From Streptomyces prunicolor NBRC 13075 (GTDB lineage Bacteria > Actinomycetota > Actinomycetes > Streptomycetales > Streptomycetaceae): DNA of 64,000 nucleotides. Of this stretch, positions 25,032 to 33,174 are shown in pieces. Each line of letters begins with the position of its first letter. Position 1 is the first letter of the stretch. Below the pieces are notes generated by a model. The model was not told the DNA's origin. It was given only the letters and a program-made list of their open reading frames with translations, and ran no database searches. The stretch lies in the NCBI RefSeq assembly GCF_000367365.1, contig NZ_BARF01000004.1, positions 1 through 64,000 on the forward strand. The letters run 5' to 3'. Position numbers and translations under genes: made by a program.

Positions 25032-25299
25032 ACGTGGGCCGTGCCGTGTCTGGTGGGAGCGTGGGTGGGGGATGGCTGCGCGCACGGCGGGCCGACTCCA
25101 TGGTTCGGGATTCCGCTGCTGCTCGCTGAAGGGCCTGGGCCACCTGCTCGGCGTCCTCCGGGGAGAGTTGCATCTCCTGGGTCCAGAGGATCGACAGCCT
25201 GATGTTGCCGGTCATTAGGTTCAGGGCAACGTCGGCTTCGGCTCCGGTGCCGGTGGCGTCCTGTACGGCCAAGTCGAGATCGCTTCTGAACACGCTCAT
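24982..25299 (-). CDS. Small protein coupled to DUF1152
   Basis: 105 aa from ATG 25299, overlapping the DUF1152 stop (ATGA). It starts SVFRSDLDLAVQDATGTGAE and continues LNLMTGNIRLSILWTQEMQL, then DAEQVAQALQRAAAES, then a charged Arg/Pro-rich tail. I do not recognise a family. Soluble, probably alpha/beta. Tight coupling suggests it acts with the DUF1152 protein. The last 50 bp overlap the GntR 3' end on the other strand. Confidence 0.55.
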   Translation of the reverse strand: MSVFRSDLDLAVQDATGTGAEADVALNLMTGNIRLSILWTQEMQLSPEDAEQVAQALQRAAAESRTMESARRARSHPPPTLPPDTARPTFTSPEADKQERKRQLP

Positions 25300-26411
25300 G
25301 GTGAGGAGGTCCCAGGGTCGGTGGCGGTGAGATCCCACAGCGGAGCCGCGTACTGCTCTGGCGTGGTCTCCATGAGCAGGGTCCGTAGGGTTTCGCGCTG
25401 GCTGCCGGGAAGGTTCAGGGCTTCGGTTAGGCGGCGGAACGTCGTGTGAGTGATTCCGCGACTGCGTGCTTCGTCCTCGAACTTGTCGAGTTGGGACAGC
25501 ACGATGCCGGGCTCTAGTTCCTCCGCCAGCTGGTCCTCGAGTTGCGCGGCCTTGTTCCGTTCGTAGTCGATTTCCGAGTAGCCGCAGACTTCGCGGCTGT
25601 GAGTCTCCGCCTCGGTCAGAGTCGTCGTGGACAGGATGGCGCCGGCCAACTCGTTGCGCCTCAGGGCGGTTTCCAAGTCGACCTCGTGGGCTGTCGGGCT
25701 GTCGTTCGTGAGGGAGATGGGGAGCCCTGCGTCCCGTACTTCGCAGATGCCTCTTACCCCTCGTGCAGTTGCGGCGAGCATCCCGGTTGCCTCGGAGGGG
25801 TGCCATTCCAGGATCGCGCTGACGGGTTCCACGTCCTTCTCCGTGAAGGTGTGGACCAGAGGGCCGAGGACGCTGAGTACCTCATTGACGGGGAGTTCGC
25901 CGTCCAGGCCGGGGCCGGCGACCAGGAGGCGGATCGGTGCGTTCACTTGGCAGCATGCGGCCAGGGTCAGGGCGTCGGCGAGTGGGCTCTTCAGTGTTGG
26001 TTCGTTGCCTCGCGCGAGGATGTCGCCGCCTACATCCAGGAGGTCGATCGACGTCGGCTCCAAGTGGCTTACCAGCTCTTCGAGTTGGCGAACCAGGCCC
26101 TCGACACCGTTGTACGGGTTGATCAGTGCGAAGGTGTGTGGGAGTTCTGCCGCGAGTCGGGGGAGCGTCGAGCCTGCCGGAGCGATCGGGTGGGCCTCCG
26201 GCGGCACTGACCACACCGACCGAGTGAGTGGTTCGAGGCCCGTGAAGTCGGAGGGGCTTCGGGGGCCCGGGACGGGGTCGACCAGCAGGCGGTCCCAGGC
26301 GTACGTGAGGATCACCGCCGCCCGGGTCTCGTCGCCGTACAGCGCTGCGGCAAGCATCGCGGCGGCGACCGCGTCGCCGCCTCCTCCTGCTGCGACGATC
26401 AACCTCGTCAT
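25296..26411 (-). CDS. DUF1152-like protein
   Basis: 371 aa. N-terminal nucleotide-binding-like glycine loop LIVAAGGGGDAVAAAMLAAA, then LLDVGGDILARGNEPTLKSP (a G-G-D element) and LLVAGPGLDGELPVNEVL, which are the hallmarks of DUF1152. The biochemical function is unknown in the family. The C-terminal ~100 residues contain Glu-rich helices (AQLEDQLAEELEPGIVLSQL). Divergent from the second GntR gene with an 85-bp gap holding a palindromic operator, so it is a likely target of that GntR. Coupled by ATGA to the 105-aa protein. Confidence 0.7.
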   Translation of the reverse strand: MTRLIVAAGGGGDAVAAAMLAAALYGDETRAAVILTYAWDRLLVDPVPGPRSPSDFTGLEPLTRSVWSVPPEAHPIAPAGSTLPRLAAELPHTFALINPYNGVEGLVRQLEELVSHLEPTSIDLLDVGGDILARGNEPTLKSPLADALTLAACCQVNAPIRLLVAGPGLDGELPVNEVLSVLGPLVHTFTEKDVEPVSAILEWHPSEATGMLAATARGVRGICEVRDAGLPISLTNDSPTAHEVDLETALRRNELAGAILSTTTLTEAETHSREVCGYSEIDYERNKAAQLEDQLAEELEPGIVLSQLDKFEDEARSRGITHTTFRRLTEALNLPGSQRETLRTLLMETTPEQYAAPLWDLTATDPGTSSP

Positions 26412-26454
26412 GCGCCCAAGACTACGAGGTCGGGCAGGGGGCCGCTCACCCTAT

Positions 26455-26477
26455 AGTGGCTAGAGGCCATAGCCACT
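26455..26477. promoter_or_regulatory. GntR operator site 1 (8-bp inverted repeat)
   Basis: AGTGGCTA-N7-TAGCCACT, perfect 8-bp arms, between the divergent DUF1152 and GntR starts and ~20 bp before the GntR ATG. The same half-site recurs twice downstream of the GntR gene. Confidence 0.7.
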
Positions 26478-26496
26478 TGGGGCGAGGAGGGTGCAC

Positions 26497-27237
26497 ATGC
26501 CGCAGATCGAAGAGGCCCAGCCGAAGTATCTGCAGATCGCTCACTACATCCGGGATCAGATTCTTCGGGGCGACCTGAGGCCCGGGGACGAGGTGCCCTC
26601 GGAACGGCAGCTGGCGGCGAACTGGAAGGTGTCCAGGCCGACCGCCGCGCGGTCGTTGGAGGCGCTGAGTCATCAGGGGCTCGTCGAGAAGCGGCAGGGG
26701 TCGGGCACGTATGTGCGCAGCCTTGAAGTCAACCGGCGGGCGCGGGAGTTGTACGGGCGGGCGCGGCAGACCGGGAAGATCTACACCCCTGGTGAGTACG
26801 CGGTGATCACCTCGGCCGGTTGGCGGGAAGCTCCTGGTTATGTCGCTGAGGCGCTTGGTCTGGTGAGGGAACGCCGAGCCGTGCAGCGGCGGCGCGTGAC
26901 CAACAACCAGGACGGGCCCCTCAGTCTGTCCATTTCGTGGTTCGCGCCGGACGTGGGCGAGCGGGCGCCGAAGTTGCTGGAGCCGGAGCGGATCCAAGAG
27001 GGCACCTTGATGTACGTCGAGAACATGACGGGTCGGCAAGGGAGTTACGCCGAAGACCGCATGTGTGCTCGGCAGGGGACCGAGGAGGAGGCTGCTGATC
27101 TCCAACTGGAGCCCGGATCAGCCGTCTTGGTCGTGCATCACGTCGTATTCGATCTCCAGGACCGGCCGTTGGAGTTCGCTGAAGCCACTTATCCGCCGCA
27201 CCGTTGGGCGTTCGAGCAGGGGTACCCGCTCACCTGA
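26497..27237 (+). CDS. GntR-family (UTRA) regulator
   Basis: 246 aa from ATG 26497 (ggagg 7-10 nt upstream; GTG 26491 is in frame but worse placed). wHTH ~10-80: KYLQIAHYIRDQILRGDLRP, DEVPSERQLAANWKVSRPTA, LEALSHQGLVEKRQGSGTYV. The UTRA domain fills the rest (QEGTLMYVENMTGRQGSYAE, SAVLVVHHVVFDLQDRPLE). Operators of one motif (AGTGGC..GCCACT) lie in front of it and between it and the following HATPase gene, so it probably controls itself, the divergent DUF1152 operon and the HATPase gene. Ligand unknown. Confidence 0.85.
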   Translation: MPQIEEAQPKYLQIAHYIRDQILRGDLRPGDEVPSERQLAANWKVSRPTAARSLEALSHQGLVEKRQGSGTYVRSLEVNRRARELYGRARQTGKIYTPGEYAVITSAGWREAPGYVAEALGLVRERRAVQRRRVTNNQDGPLSLSISWFAPDVGERAPKLLEPERIQEGTLMYVENMTGRQGSYAEDRMCARQGTEEEAADLQLEPGSAVLVVHHVVFDLQDRPLEFAEATYPPHRWAFEQGYPLT

Positions 27238-27273
27238 TGGGTCGGTGTTTCGGCGAACCGGTTGCATAGCGTA

Positions 27274-27314
27274 AGTGGCTAATGCCACTATCCAGTAAGT
27301 GGCTAAGGCCACTT
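27274..27314. promoter_or_regulatory. GntR operator sites 2 and 3
   Basis: Site 2 is AGTGGC-taat-GCCACT (27274-27289) and site 3 is AAGTGGC-taag-GCCACTT (27297-27314); both are perfect inverted repeats 23 bp apart. They lie upstream of the HATPase gene at 27383 and share the half-site of site 1. This region (27238-27382) holds no gene I can support. Confidence 0.7.
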
Positions 27315-27382
27315 GGGAGGGATGTGCCGTACCGCGACGGTGCTGCCTCTTCTGCGACGGCAACGGCAAGGAGTGAGCACGG

Positions 27383-27823
27383 ATGATCTGCACGATCGAC
27401 CGCCATCCTTCTGAGGACTCACCACGACTCGGAGCGATGACCCTGCATCCCTTACCTGAGTCGGTGGGGATCGCGCGGCGCTGGTTCCGGAAGTTCATCG
27501 CTCCGTACGACCCTGCCTGTTCGGTCGACGACTGCGTGCTGATGATCTCGGAGTTGGTCACCAACGCCATCGTCTACGGGTGGTCGGAGGACCCATGGGT
27601 CGTGCGAGTGGAATGGTTCCGTGAGGGGACTTCGCTCCGGGTCGATGTGCACAACCCAGGGTTCCCGGCGGGTGTGTTGCTGCGGTGCCCCGACGCCGAC
27701 GATGCGCACGGGCGCGGGTTGCTCCTCGTCGACTCCATCGCCGAGTCCTGGCATTCCGGGCCCAGTTGTTTTGGTGGGACGGTTGTTTCCTTTGTGGTGG
27801 CCGATGCTTGGGGAGCGGACTGA
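27383..27823 (+). CDS. RsbW-like ATP-binding (HATPase) protein
   Basis: 146 aa from ATG 27383 (aaggag ~8-13 nt upstream). GHKL fold: N-box VLMISELVTNAIVYG, then LRVDVHNPGF (degenerate G1, Asn-Pro in place of Asp-x-Gly), then HGRGLLLVDSIAESW (G2). Such proteins are anti-sigma or serine-kinase-like regulators. The altered G1 box may reduce ATP binding. It follows two operators of the upstream GntR protein and is probably under its control. It converges with the hydrolase gene across a strong hairpin. Confidence 0.78.
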   Translation: MICTIDRHPSEDSPRLGAMTLHPLPESVGIARRWFRKFIAPYDPACSVDDCVLMISELVTNAIVYGWSEDPWVVRVEWFREGTSLRVDVHNPGFPAGVLLRCPDADDAHGRGLLLVDSIAESWHSGPSCFGGTVVSFVVADAWGAD

Positions 27824-27855
27824 TCTCGGTACGTCGCCGATCATCGGGTACGGCA

Positions 27856-27888
27856 GTCAGGGCCCAGGTCGATGACCCGGGCCCTGAC
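27856..27888. terminator. Bidirectional hairpin terminator
   Basis: Perfect 10-bp arms gtcagggccc (27856-27865) and gggccctgac (27879-27888); inside the loop ggtc/gacc can extend the stem. Lies between two convergent stops (27823 and 27910). Confidence 0.8.
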
Positions 27889-27909
27889 TGCGTTGTGGTT
27901 GAAGCAGCC

Positions 27910-28740
27910 TCAGTCCGTCTCCCCCGGCTTCACCACCGTGCTCACGAAGTCGCCGATCGCCCCCAGCGTCGCCCCCAGCGCCTCGATCTGCGGGAAGTGG
28001 GCCGCGTTCGCGATCGGGGCGAAGTGGCCGTTGGGGAAGGCGTCGGCGTAGCCGCGGCCGTACTTGAGGGGGGCTATGCCGTCCTCCTCGCCCCAGACGA
28101 CCAGGACCGGAACCGTGACCCGGTGGAGGCGGCCGCGGAGCTTCGGGTCGTAGGTGAAGTGGTCGCCGCCGTAGATCGCGAGGGTCTTCTGGTTGGCGCC
28201 GGCCGCGGCTCGCTGTTCGTCAGTGAAGGAGGCGAAGTCGGGGCGGAACTTGGCGTTGGCGAAGGAGAGTTGGCTGATGTCGGAGGGGGCCATGGTGCGC
28301 GGGTCTACGACGCGGTTCTCGACCATGTGGGCGTGGATGCCTACCGCGTTCAGGAGGGTCAGGGCGCCGATGCGGTTCTGGTTGTCGCGGAGGGCCATCT
28401 CTGCCGCGATCCAGCCGCCGACCGAGTTGCCGATCACCATGACGCCCTTGAGGTCCAGCGTGTCGAGCAGGTCCAGGTAGGCGATGGCCAGGTCGGCGAC
28501 CGTGTCGAAGTGCTCCGGGCGGGGCGTGCCGTCGAAGCCGGGGTGGGTCGGTGTGACGACGTATGCGTGCTCGGAGAGGGCGGAGGAAATGCCCGCGACC
28601 GTGCGCGGGCCGGCGCCGCCGTGCAGTACCAGTACGCCCGTGCCCTCGGTGTTCTCGCCGAACTCCTGGACGGTGACGGTGAGTCCGCCGGGGAGGGCGA
28701 TGGTGCGAGCGGGGGTGGGGGTGGAGACAGGGGTGGTCAT
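27910..28740 (-). CDS. Alpha/beta hydrolase
   Basis: 276 aa, cytoplasmic. GVLVLHGGAGPR (oxyanion loop), YVVTPTHPGFDGTPRP, nucleophile elbow VMVIGNSVGGW with Ser in GNSVGG, acid VVWGEEDGIAP, and catalytic His in NAAHFPQIE. Typical length for single-domain esterase/hydrolases of the MhpC type. The ATG at 28740 follows aaggactcctcaccatg-type sequence (ggactcct). A plausible promoter lies 50-80 bp upstream. Monocistronic. Substrate unknown. Confidence 0.83.
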   Translation of the reverse strand: MTTPVSTPTPARTIALPGGLTVTVQEFGENTEGTGVLVLHGGAGPRTVAGISSALSEHAYVVTPTHPGFDGTPRPEHFDTVADLAIAYLDLLDTLDLKGVMVIGNSVGGWIAAEMALRDNQNRIGALTLLNAVGIHAHMVENRVVDPRTMAPSDISQLSFANAKFRPDFASFTDEQRAAAGANQKTLAIYGGDHFTYDPKLRGRLHRVTVPVLVVWGEEDGIAPLKYGRGYADAFPNGHFAPIANAAHFPQIEALGATLGAIGDFVSTVVKPGETD

Positions 28741-28791
28741 GGTGAGGAGTCCTTGTCGCTTGTTCTCGCTTGCTGAGAGCTGGCTCTCATT

Positions 28792-28820
28792 AAGGTAGGG
28801 GGTGGACTCTCTTTATGCAA
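28792..28820 (-). promoter_or_regulatory. Possible sigma-70-type promoter with nearby dyads
   Basis: On the minus strand TTGCAT (28820-28815), 17-nt spacer, TACCTT (28797-28792). A near-palindrome (gagagctggctctc) lies just downstream of the -10 and ctcatGatgag just upstream of the -35, possible repressor sites. The promoter would serve the alpha/beta hydrolase gene. Confidence 0.4.
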
Positions 28821-28935
28821 GTTCACTCTCATGATGAGGGTTGTGTAGTGGTGAGGGTGGGTGCGCGAACGCTCTTGGGGTTCGATGACAAGTACTGGGT
28901 GAGACCGTCGTCCGGCGGTCGGAAACGGAGACTCG

Positions 28936-29640
28936 GTGAAACCGGATGAACCAGCTGAACCGGGTGACCGGCGACGTGGCGGACTCCGCCGTCGCCACCG
29001 TCGCGACAACGACCAGCGCGGCACCACTGCCGAACGCGGTCACGACGCCGCCGAATACGGCCACGATGCCCAACACGGTGACAGCGACGCCCAGTTGACC
29101 CGGTCCGCGCACGGCGACTCTGCGGCCTTCACCCACCTCGTGAAGACCCACTCCTCCGCCCTGCACGGCTACTTCGCCCGGCGTATGCCCGCCGTGTCGG
29201 AGGATCTGCTCGCCGAGACCTGGTTGCAGGCGTTCGCCGCGCGGCGCACGTTCGACCCCGCGCGGGGTTCGGCCCGGGGCTGGCTGTTCGGGGTGGCCCA
29301 CAACGTGCTCGCCCAGCATCTGCGGCGGGCGGGGCGGACGGAGCCTGTGCCGGGGCCGGATGTCACCGACCCCTGGCAGGTGGTGGACCAGCGGTTGGAT
29401 GCCGCCGCGATGGCCCCCGCGCTACGCCGGGCGCTCGCCGAACTGCCTGTCGAGGAACGGGAGTTGCTGCTCCTGATCAGTTGGGAGCAGCTCACCCCGA
29501 GTGAGGCCGCCGCTGTGGTGGGCATACCGGCGGGCACCGCCCGTTCGCGGCTGCACCGGGCCCGCGGCCGACTGCGCGACCGGCTCACGCTGCCCCGCCC
29601 GGCGGGACGGAACCTGACCGCGACAGGAGACCTCGCATGA
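28936..29640 (+). CDS. ECF-type RNA polymerase sigma factor
   Basis: 234 aa from GTG 28936 (ggag 6-7 nt upstream). After a ~55-residue charged leader, sigma region 2 (GDSAAFTHLVKTHSSALHGY, then AVSEDLLAETWLQAFAARRT) and region 4 (LAELPVEERELLLLISWEQL, then TPSEAAAVVGIPAGTARSRL) are clear. The leader is longer than usual. The gene is coupled (ATGA) to a membrane partner with an N-terminal region before its helix, the normal layout for ECF/anti-sigma pairs. No conserved ECF promoter was identified with confidence upstream. Confidence 0.88.
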   Translation: MKPDEPAEPGDRRRGGLRRRHRRDNDQRGTTAERGHDAAEYGHDAQHGDSDAQLTRSAHGDSAAFTHLVKTHSSALHGYFARRMPAVSEDLLAETWLQAFAARRTFDPARGSARGWLFGVAHNVLAQHLRRAGRTEPVPGPDVTDPWQVVDQRLDAAAMAPALRRALAELPVEERELLLLISWEQLTPSEAAAVVGIPAGTARSRLHRARGRLRDRLTLPRPAGRNLTATGDLA

Positions 29641-30557
29641 CCACGTACGACGACACGGAGGCGAACGGTATGAACGAGCGAGGCGCACTGCTGGACTTCC
29701 CCGGTGCCGATGAACTGGCGACGGCGGGTCACGTCGAGCCGCTGTCGGAGCGGGCGTTGGCCAGGGTGCTGGCGGAGGTCGAGGCGGCGGTGGCCACGGA
29801 GGGGACGACGGCCGGCGTTGCCACCGTGACGCCGATCCGGCGGCTGACCGGGCGCCGCCGGGCCCTGATCGGGCTGCTGACCACAGCCGCGGTGGCGACC
29901 GGCGTGGTGACGTACGCGAACAACGGCACGACCTCGGCGAGCACCGGCACGCACAGCGAGGCGCGTGCGAACACCGCGTCCGTCTTCCTGGACGACATCT
30001 CCACGGTGGCCGCCAGCCAGTCGGCTTCCTCGGGGAAGTACTGGAAGATGCGGACGACGGTCGGGGACGAGTACATCTCGCAGTCCATGGACGAGTACGT
30101 CGTCAGCGGTGGCAAGGCCGCCAAGAAGGGGCGGCACCCCGACTGGCAGCTCGGGCCGAAGGACCTCGACTGGAACGGGCTGAACCAACTCACCACCGAC
30201 CCGGCGAAGTTGCTCGCGCTGCTGCAGACTCCGCCGCGGCCCAAGAGCATCTCGCCCTTCGACCAGGCGAGCAGCCTGCTCACCGAGTCCCCGGCGAGCC
30301 CGAAACTGCGGGCCGGACTCTTCAAGGCGATGGCCGGACTGAAGGGCGTCAAGCTGGTCGGCCAGGTCAAGGACAGTACTGGGCGCGGTGGTACGGCAGT
30401 TGAGTTCGCCGAGGCCAAGAGCGTCGGCCGGGTGATCGTCGACCCGAAGACCAGCGCGATCCTGGAGTACACCTTCACGTGGACCGCGGGGCCCAGCAAG
30501 GGCAAGGTCACCCACCACACGGTCCTGTCGGCGGGCTTCACCGACAAGATCGGCTGA
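29637..30557 (+). CDS. Membrane partner of the ECF sigma factor (CU044_5270-like)
   Basis: 306 aa; ATG overlaps the sigma stop. N-terminal cytoplasmic region (~1-75, LLDFPGADELATAGHVEPLS), a single helix (~78-97, ALIGLLTTAAVATGVVTYAN) after RRLTGRRR, then an extracellular domain with GKYWKMRTTVGDEYISQSMD and TSAILEYTFTWTAGPSKGKV. This resembles the CU044_5270 family found after Streptomyces ECF sigma genes, assumed to act as an anti-sigma factor or sensor, although the classical zinc-binding anti-sigma motif is absent. Confidence 0.75.
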   Translation: MTTYDDTEANGMNERGALLDFPGADELATAGHVEPLSERALARVLAEVEAAVATEGTTAGVATVTPIRRLTGRRRALIGLLTTAAVATGVVTYANNGTTSASTGTHSEARANTASVFLDDISTVAASQSASSGKYWKMRTTVGDEYISQSMDEYVVSGGKAAKKGRHPDWQLGPKDLDWNGLNQLTTDPAKLLALLQTPPRPKSISPFDQASSLLTESPASPKLRAGLFKAMAGLKGVKLVGQVKDSTGRGGTAVEFAEAKSVGRVIVDPKTSAILEYTFTWTAGPSKGKVTHHTVLSAGFTDKIG

Positions 30558-30563
30558 TGCGGA

Positions 30564-30600
30564 ACGGGTGGGCGGGGGCGTCTTCTCCTCGCCCACCCGT
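30564..30600. terminator. Bidirectional hairpin terminator
   Basis: Perfect 11-bp arms acgggtgggcg (30564-30574) and cgcccacccgt (30590-30600), 15-nt loop, between the convergent stops at 30557 and 30645. Confidence 0.8.
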
Positions 30601-30644
30601 GTCGGTTGGCATGGTCGCCTACATGTTCCGACTGCTCCGAGGGC

Positions 30645-31268
30645 TCAGCCGGTGAATTCGTCGACGCCGAGGGCGAAGTCCCAGTGGCCGACCCCGTTGT
30701 TGGCGAGGCTCACCGTGACCAGGCCCATTCCTTCCAGCCAGTGCGCCATCTTCAGGCCGCCGGCGTCCAGCGGGCGCAGCCCGAGGCTCTCGATGAATGC
30801 CGCCACGTCCGTCTTGGCCTGGGCGTTGTCACCGGCGATGAAGACGCTGGGCCGGCCCTTCTCCAGGACATTGCGGAAGATGGTGTTGAACCCCTTCACC
30901 ACGCTGGCGCCGGCCGGGGCCACCTTGGCGACCTCCTGCGCGATCGAGGTCTCCTCGCTGTGGGCCAGCCCGTCGAACGTGGCGTTGAAGGGGTTGCTGA
31001 TGTCGACGATGACCTTGCCCGCGAGGGCGTCCCCGTACTCGGTGACGACCGGGACGACACCGTCGGCCAACAGGGCCGTGATGACGATGTCCCCGGCCGG
31101 GACGGCGCCCCACTTGCCCGTCGTCGCGCCGCCGCCCAGGGCCTTGGCCAGGTCGGCGGCCTTGGACTGATCGCGTCCCATGACCTCGACGGTGTTGCCG
31201 CCCGCCACCGCGAGCGTGCCGATGGCACGGGCCATGTTCCCCGTACCGATGAGGGTGATGCTGCTCAT
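30645..31268 (-). CDS. NADPH-dependent F420 reductase-like (NAD(P)-binding) protein
   Basis: 207 aa. Rossmann N-terminus ITLIGTGNMARAIGTLAVAG with GxGxxA and a following VEVMGRD, then VIVDISNPFN and VVKGFNTIFRNVLEKGRP, the pattern of the F420-dependent NADP oxidoreductase (PF03807) family. Cofactor use cannot be decided by eye; many members in actinobacteria are NAD(P)H-linked but not F420-dependent. Last gene of a minus-strand set of four oxidoreductases and a clear paralogue of the first gene of that set (33175-33807). Confidence 0.8.
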   Translation of the reverse strand: MSSITLIGTGNMARAIGTLAVAGGNTVEVMGRDQSKAADLAKALGGGATTGKWGAVPAGDIVITALLADGVVPVVTEYGDALAGKVIVDISNPFNATFDGLAHSEETSIAQEVAKVAPAGASVVKGFNTIFRNVLEKGRPSVFIAGDNAQAKTDVAAFIESLGLRPLDAGGLKMAHWLEGMGLVTVSLANNGVGHWDFALGVDEFTG

Positions 31269-31307
31269 GAGGTGTGCTCTCTTCCTGTTGCGTTCCCGGT
31301 GTGTGGT

Positions 31308-32042
31308 TCAGATGGCGGTGGTGCCGCCGTCGGTGACCAGTTCCAGGCCGTTGACGTAGCTGGAGTCGTCGGAGGCGAGGAAGAGGGCGACGGTGGCGAT
31401 TTCTTCGGGGCGGCCCATCTCTCCGCGGGGGATGAGGGACTCGAACGCGGCCCTGGTCGCCTCGTCGAACAGTTCTTCCTGCTTGGCGGTGGCGACCTGG
31501 CCGGGGGTCAGGACGTTGACCCGGATCTTGCGGTCGCGCAGTTCGTTGAGCCAGACGCGGGCCCAGGCCTGCTGGACGGCCTTGCTTCCCGCGTAGAGGC
31601 TCCAGCCGGGGAAGGCGCCGAGGGAGGCGTTGGATCCGGTCATGAGGATCGAGCCGTTGTCGTTCATCAGCGGCAGTGCCTTCTGCACGGTGAACAGGGT
31701 GCCGCGGGCGTTGAGCCAGAAGGCGCGGTGGAACTGCTCTTCGGTGATCTCGCCGAGGGTGGCGGGTTCGCCCATCCCGGCGCTGGCCCACAGCACGTCG
31801 ATCGAGCCCTTTTCCCGCTTGACGGTGTCGAACAGGCGGTCCAGGTCCTCCAGATCGGCCGCGTCACCCTGGACGGCGGTGACGTTGCGGCCGATCAGCT
31901 TGACGGCGTCGTCCAGTGCTTCCTGCCGCCGGGCCTGGATGAAGACGTGCGCTCCTTCCTCGACGAACAGCTTGGCGCCGGCCAGTGCCATGCCGGTGGA
32001 TCCACCGGTGATCACCGCTACCTTGCCATCGAGCTTTCCCAT
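31308..32042 (-). CDS. Short-chain dehydrogenase/reductase
   Basis: 244 aa from ATG 32042; ATG 32048 adds two residues. Classical SDR: cofactor loop ITGGSTGMALAGAKLF (TGGSxGM in place of the usual TGGSxGIG), Asp in GDAADLEDL, NAG-equivalent WASAGMG, catalytic Ser in LMTGSNAS and YAGSK (Tyr-x3-Lys), and a C-terminal VNGLELVTDGGTTA. The missing second Gly of the glycine motif is tolerated in some members. Substrate unknown. In the LysR-divergent oxidoreductase set, 39 bp before the F420-reductase-like gene. Confidence 0.85.
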   Translation of the reverse strand: MGKLDGKVAVITGGSTGMALAGAKLFVEEGAHVFIQARRQEALDDAVKLIGRNVTAVQGDAADLEDLDRLFDTVKREKGSIDVLWASAGMGEPATLGEITEEQFHRAFWLNARGTLFTVQKALPLMNDNGSILMTGSNASLGAFPGWSLYAGSKAVQQAWARVWLNELRDRKIRVNVLTPGQVATAKQEELFDEATRAAFESLIPRGEMGRPEEIATVALFLASDDSSYVNGLELVTDGGTTAI

Positions 32043-32171
32043 GACCACTCCATTGAATTGATAGGTATCCGAATCGGCTATCCGAATGAATTGACGATGG
32101 TCCGAAACGATAAACCGGTGTAATTTGAACCCTTGTCATTTCCCGACTCGTTGCGATTCGGGTCCCAGAAG

Positions 32172-33113
32172 TCAGCCGGCGGGGAAATAATGGCCGTTGT
32201 CCAAATCGGCGAGCAGGCCGGGCTGAGCGGGTTCCCAGCCGAGGGTCCGGCGGGTGATGAGATTCGACGCCGGGTAGCTCTGCGTGACTATGTTCGCGAG
32301 GAATCCGAAATATCCCGGCACCATCAGGATGTCCGCGGGAACGCTTACGACGGGCAGGCCCAGACGGCTGCCGATGGCCTCGGCGATCTCGCGGAACGGG
32401 ATGCCCCCGTCCCCGTCCCCGACTGCGTGCCAGTACTTGCCGGCCGGCCCCTTCTCCAGCGCCAAGCGGAACAAGGAGGCGACATCGCGGATGTGCACGG
32501 CGTTCCACAGGTTCGCGCCGTCGCCGGGGTAGCCGACGTAACCCTTCTCCTTCGCGAGCGCGATCAGTACGGGGAGGAAGCCGGCACGGTCGGTCGTGCC
32601 GTGCGCGATGTTGGCGATCCGCACGATCGAGGACCGCACCCCCTGCTCGGCGAGGCCGATCACGGTGGTTTCCACGATGTTGCGAATCCGCAGGGTGCCC
32701 TTGTACTCGTCGCCGCTGGGAAGGGCCGGGTCCTCCTCGGTGACCGGCCGGCCCAGGTCCCCGCCCGAGCCTATGCTTCCCGCTGCGACCAGCGGCTTTC
32801 CGGTTCCCGCGAGTGCCTCGCCGTACGCGAGCATGATCGGGAGTTCCGCCGCGGCCACGGCGTCGAGCCCGCCGGAGGGAAGCAGGTCCTGCCGGTGCGC
32901 GACGTGGATGACGCCGTCGGAGTCCGCGGCCGCTTCCTTGAGTCCGTCGAGATCCTGGAGGCTGCCGCGACGCACCTTCGCGCCGAGCGCGGACAGCGCC
33001 GCCGCGGCGGTGTCCGACCGGGCCAGGCCGGTGACCTCGTGCCCGGCGGCGATGAGTTCGGGGACGATGTGCGAACCGGAATGGCCGGTCCCGCCAGTGA
33101 CGAAAACGCGCAT
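32172..33113 (-). CDS. NAD-dependent epimerase/dehydratase-like (extended SDR)
   Basis: 313 aa. Rossmann loop VFVTGGTGHSGSHIVPELIA, GLARSDTAA after the second strand, GVIHVAHRQD, then a degenerate active site (YKGTLRIRN: Tyr with no clear Lys at +4) and the C-terminal substrate lobe (WHAVGDGDGGIPFREIAEAI). Members act on nucleotide sugars or on small carbonyls; this one lacks obvious sugar-nucleotide signatures and is more like NmrA/atypical SDRs. A 123-bp gap separates it from the following SDR gene. Confidence 0.78.
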   Translation of the reverse strand: MRVFVTGGTGHSGSHIVPELIAAGHEVTGLARSDTAAAALSALGAKVRRGSLQDLDGLKEAAADSDGVIHVAHRQDLLPSGGLDAVAAAELPIMLAYGEALAGTGKPLVAAGSIGSGGDLGRPVTEEDPALPSGDEYKGTLRIRNIVETTVIGLAEQGVRSSIVRIANIAHGTTDRAGFLPVLIALAKEKGYVGYPGDGANLWNAVHIRDVASLFRLALEKGPAGKYWHAVGDGDGGIPFREIAEAIGSRLGLPVVSVPADILMVPGYFGFLANIVTQSYPASNLITRRTLGWEPAQPGLLADLDNGHYFPAG

Positions 33114-33174
33114 GGTGCTGCTCCTTGTGGGTGCGGTCAGTTGAGGCGAGGGCGGTCAGTTGAAGCGAGCGCGG

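Noticed and set aside
27315-27382. A small zinc-finger-like peptide (CCLFCDGNGKE) before the HATPase gene
   Set aside because: The frame has no usable start codon and is too short to support.
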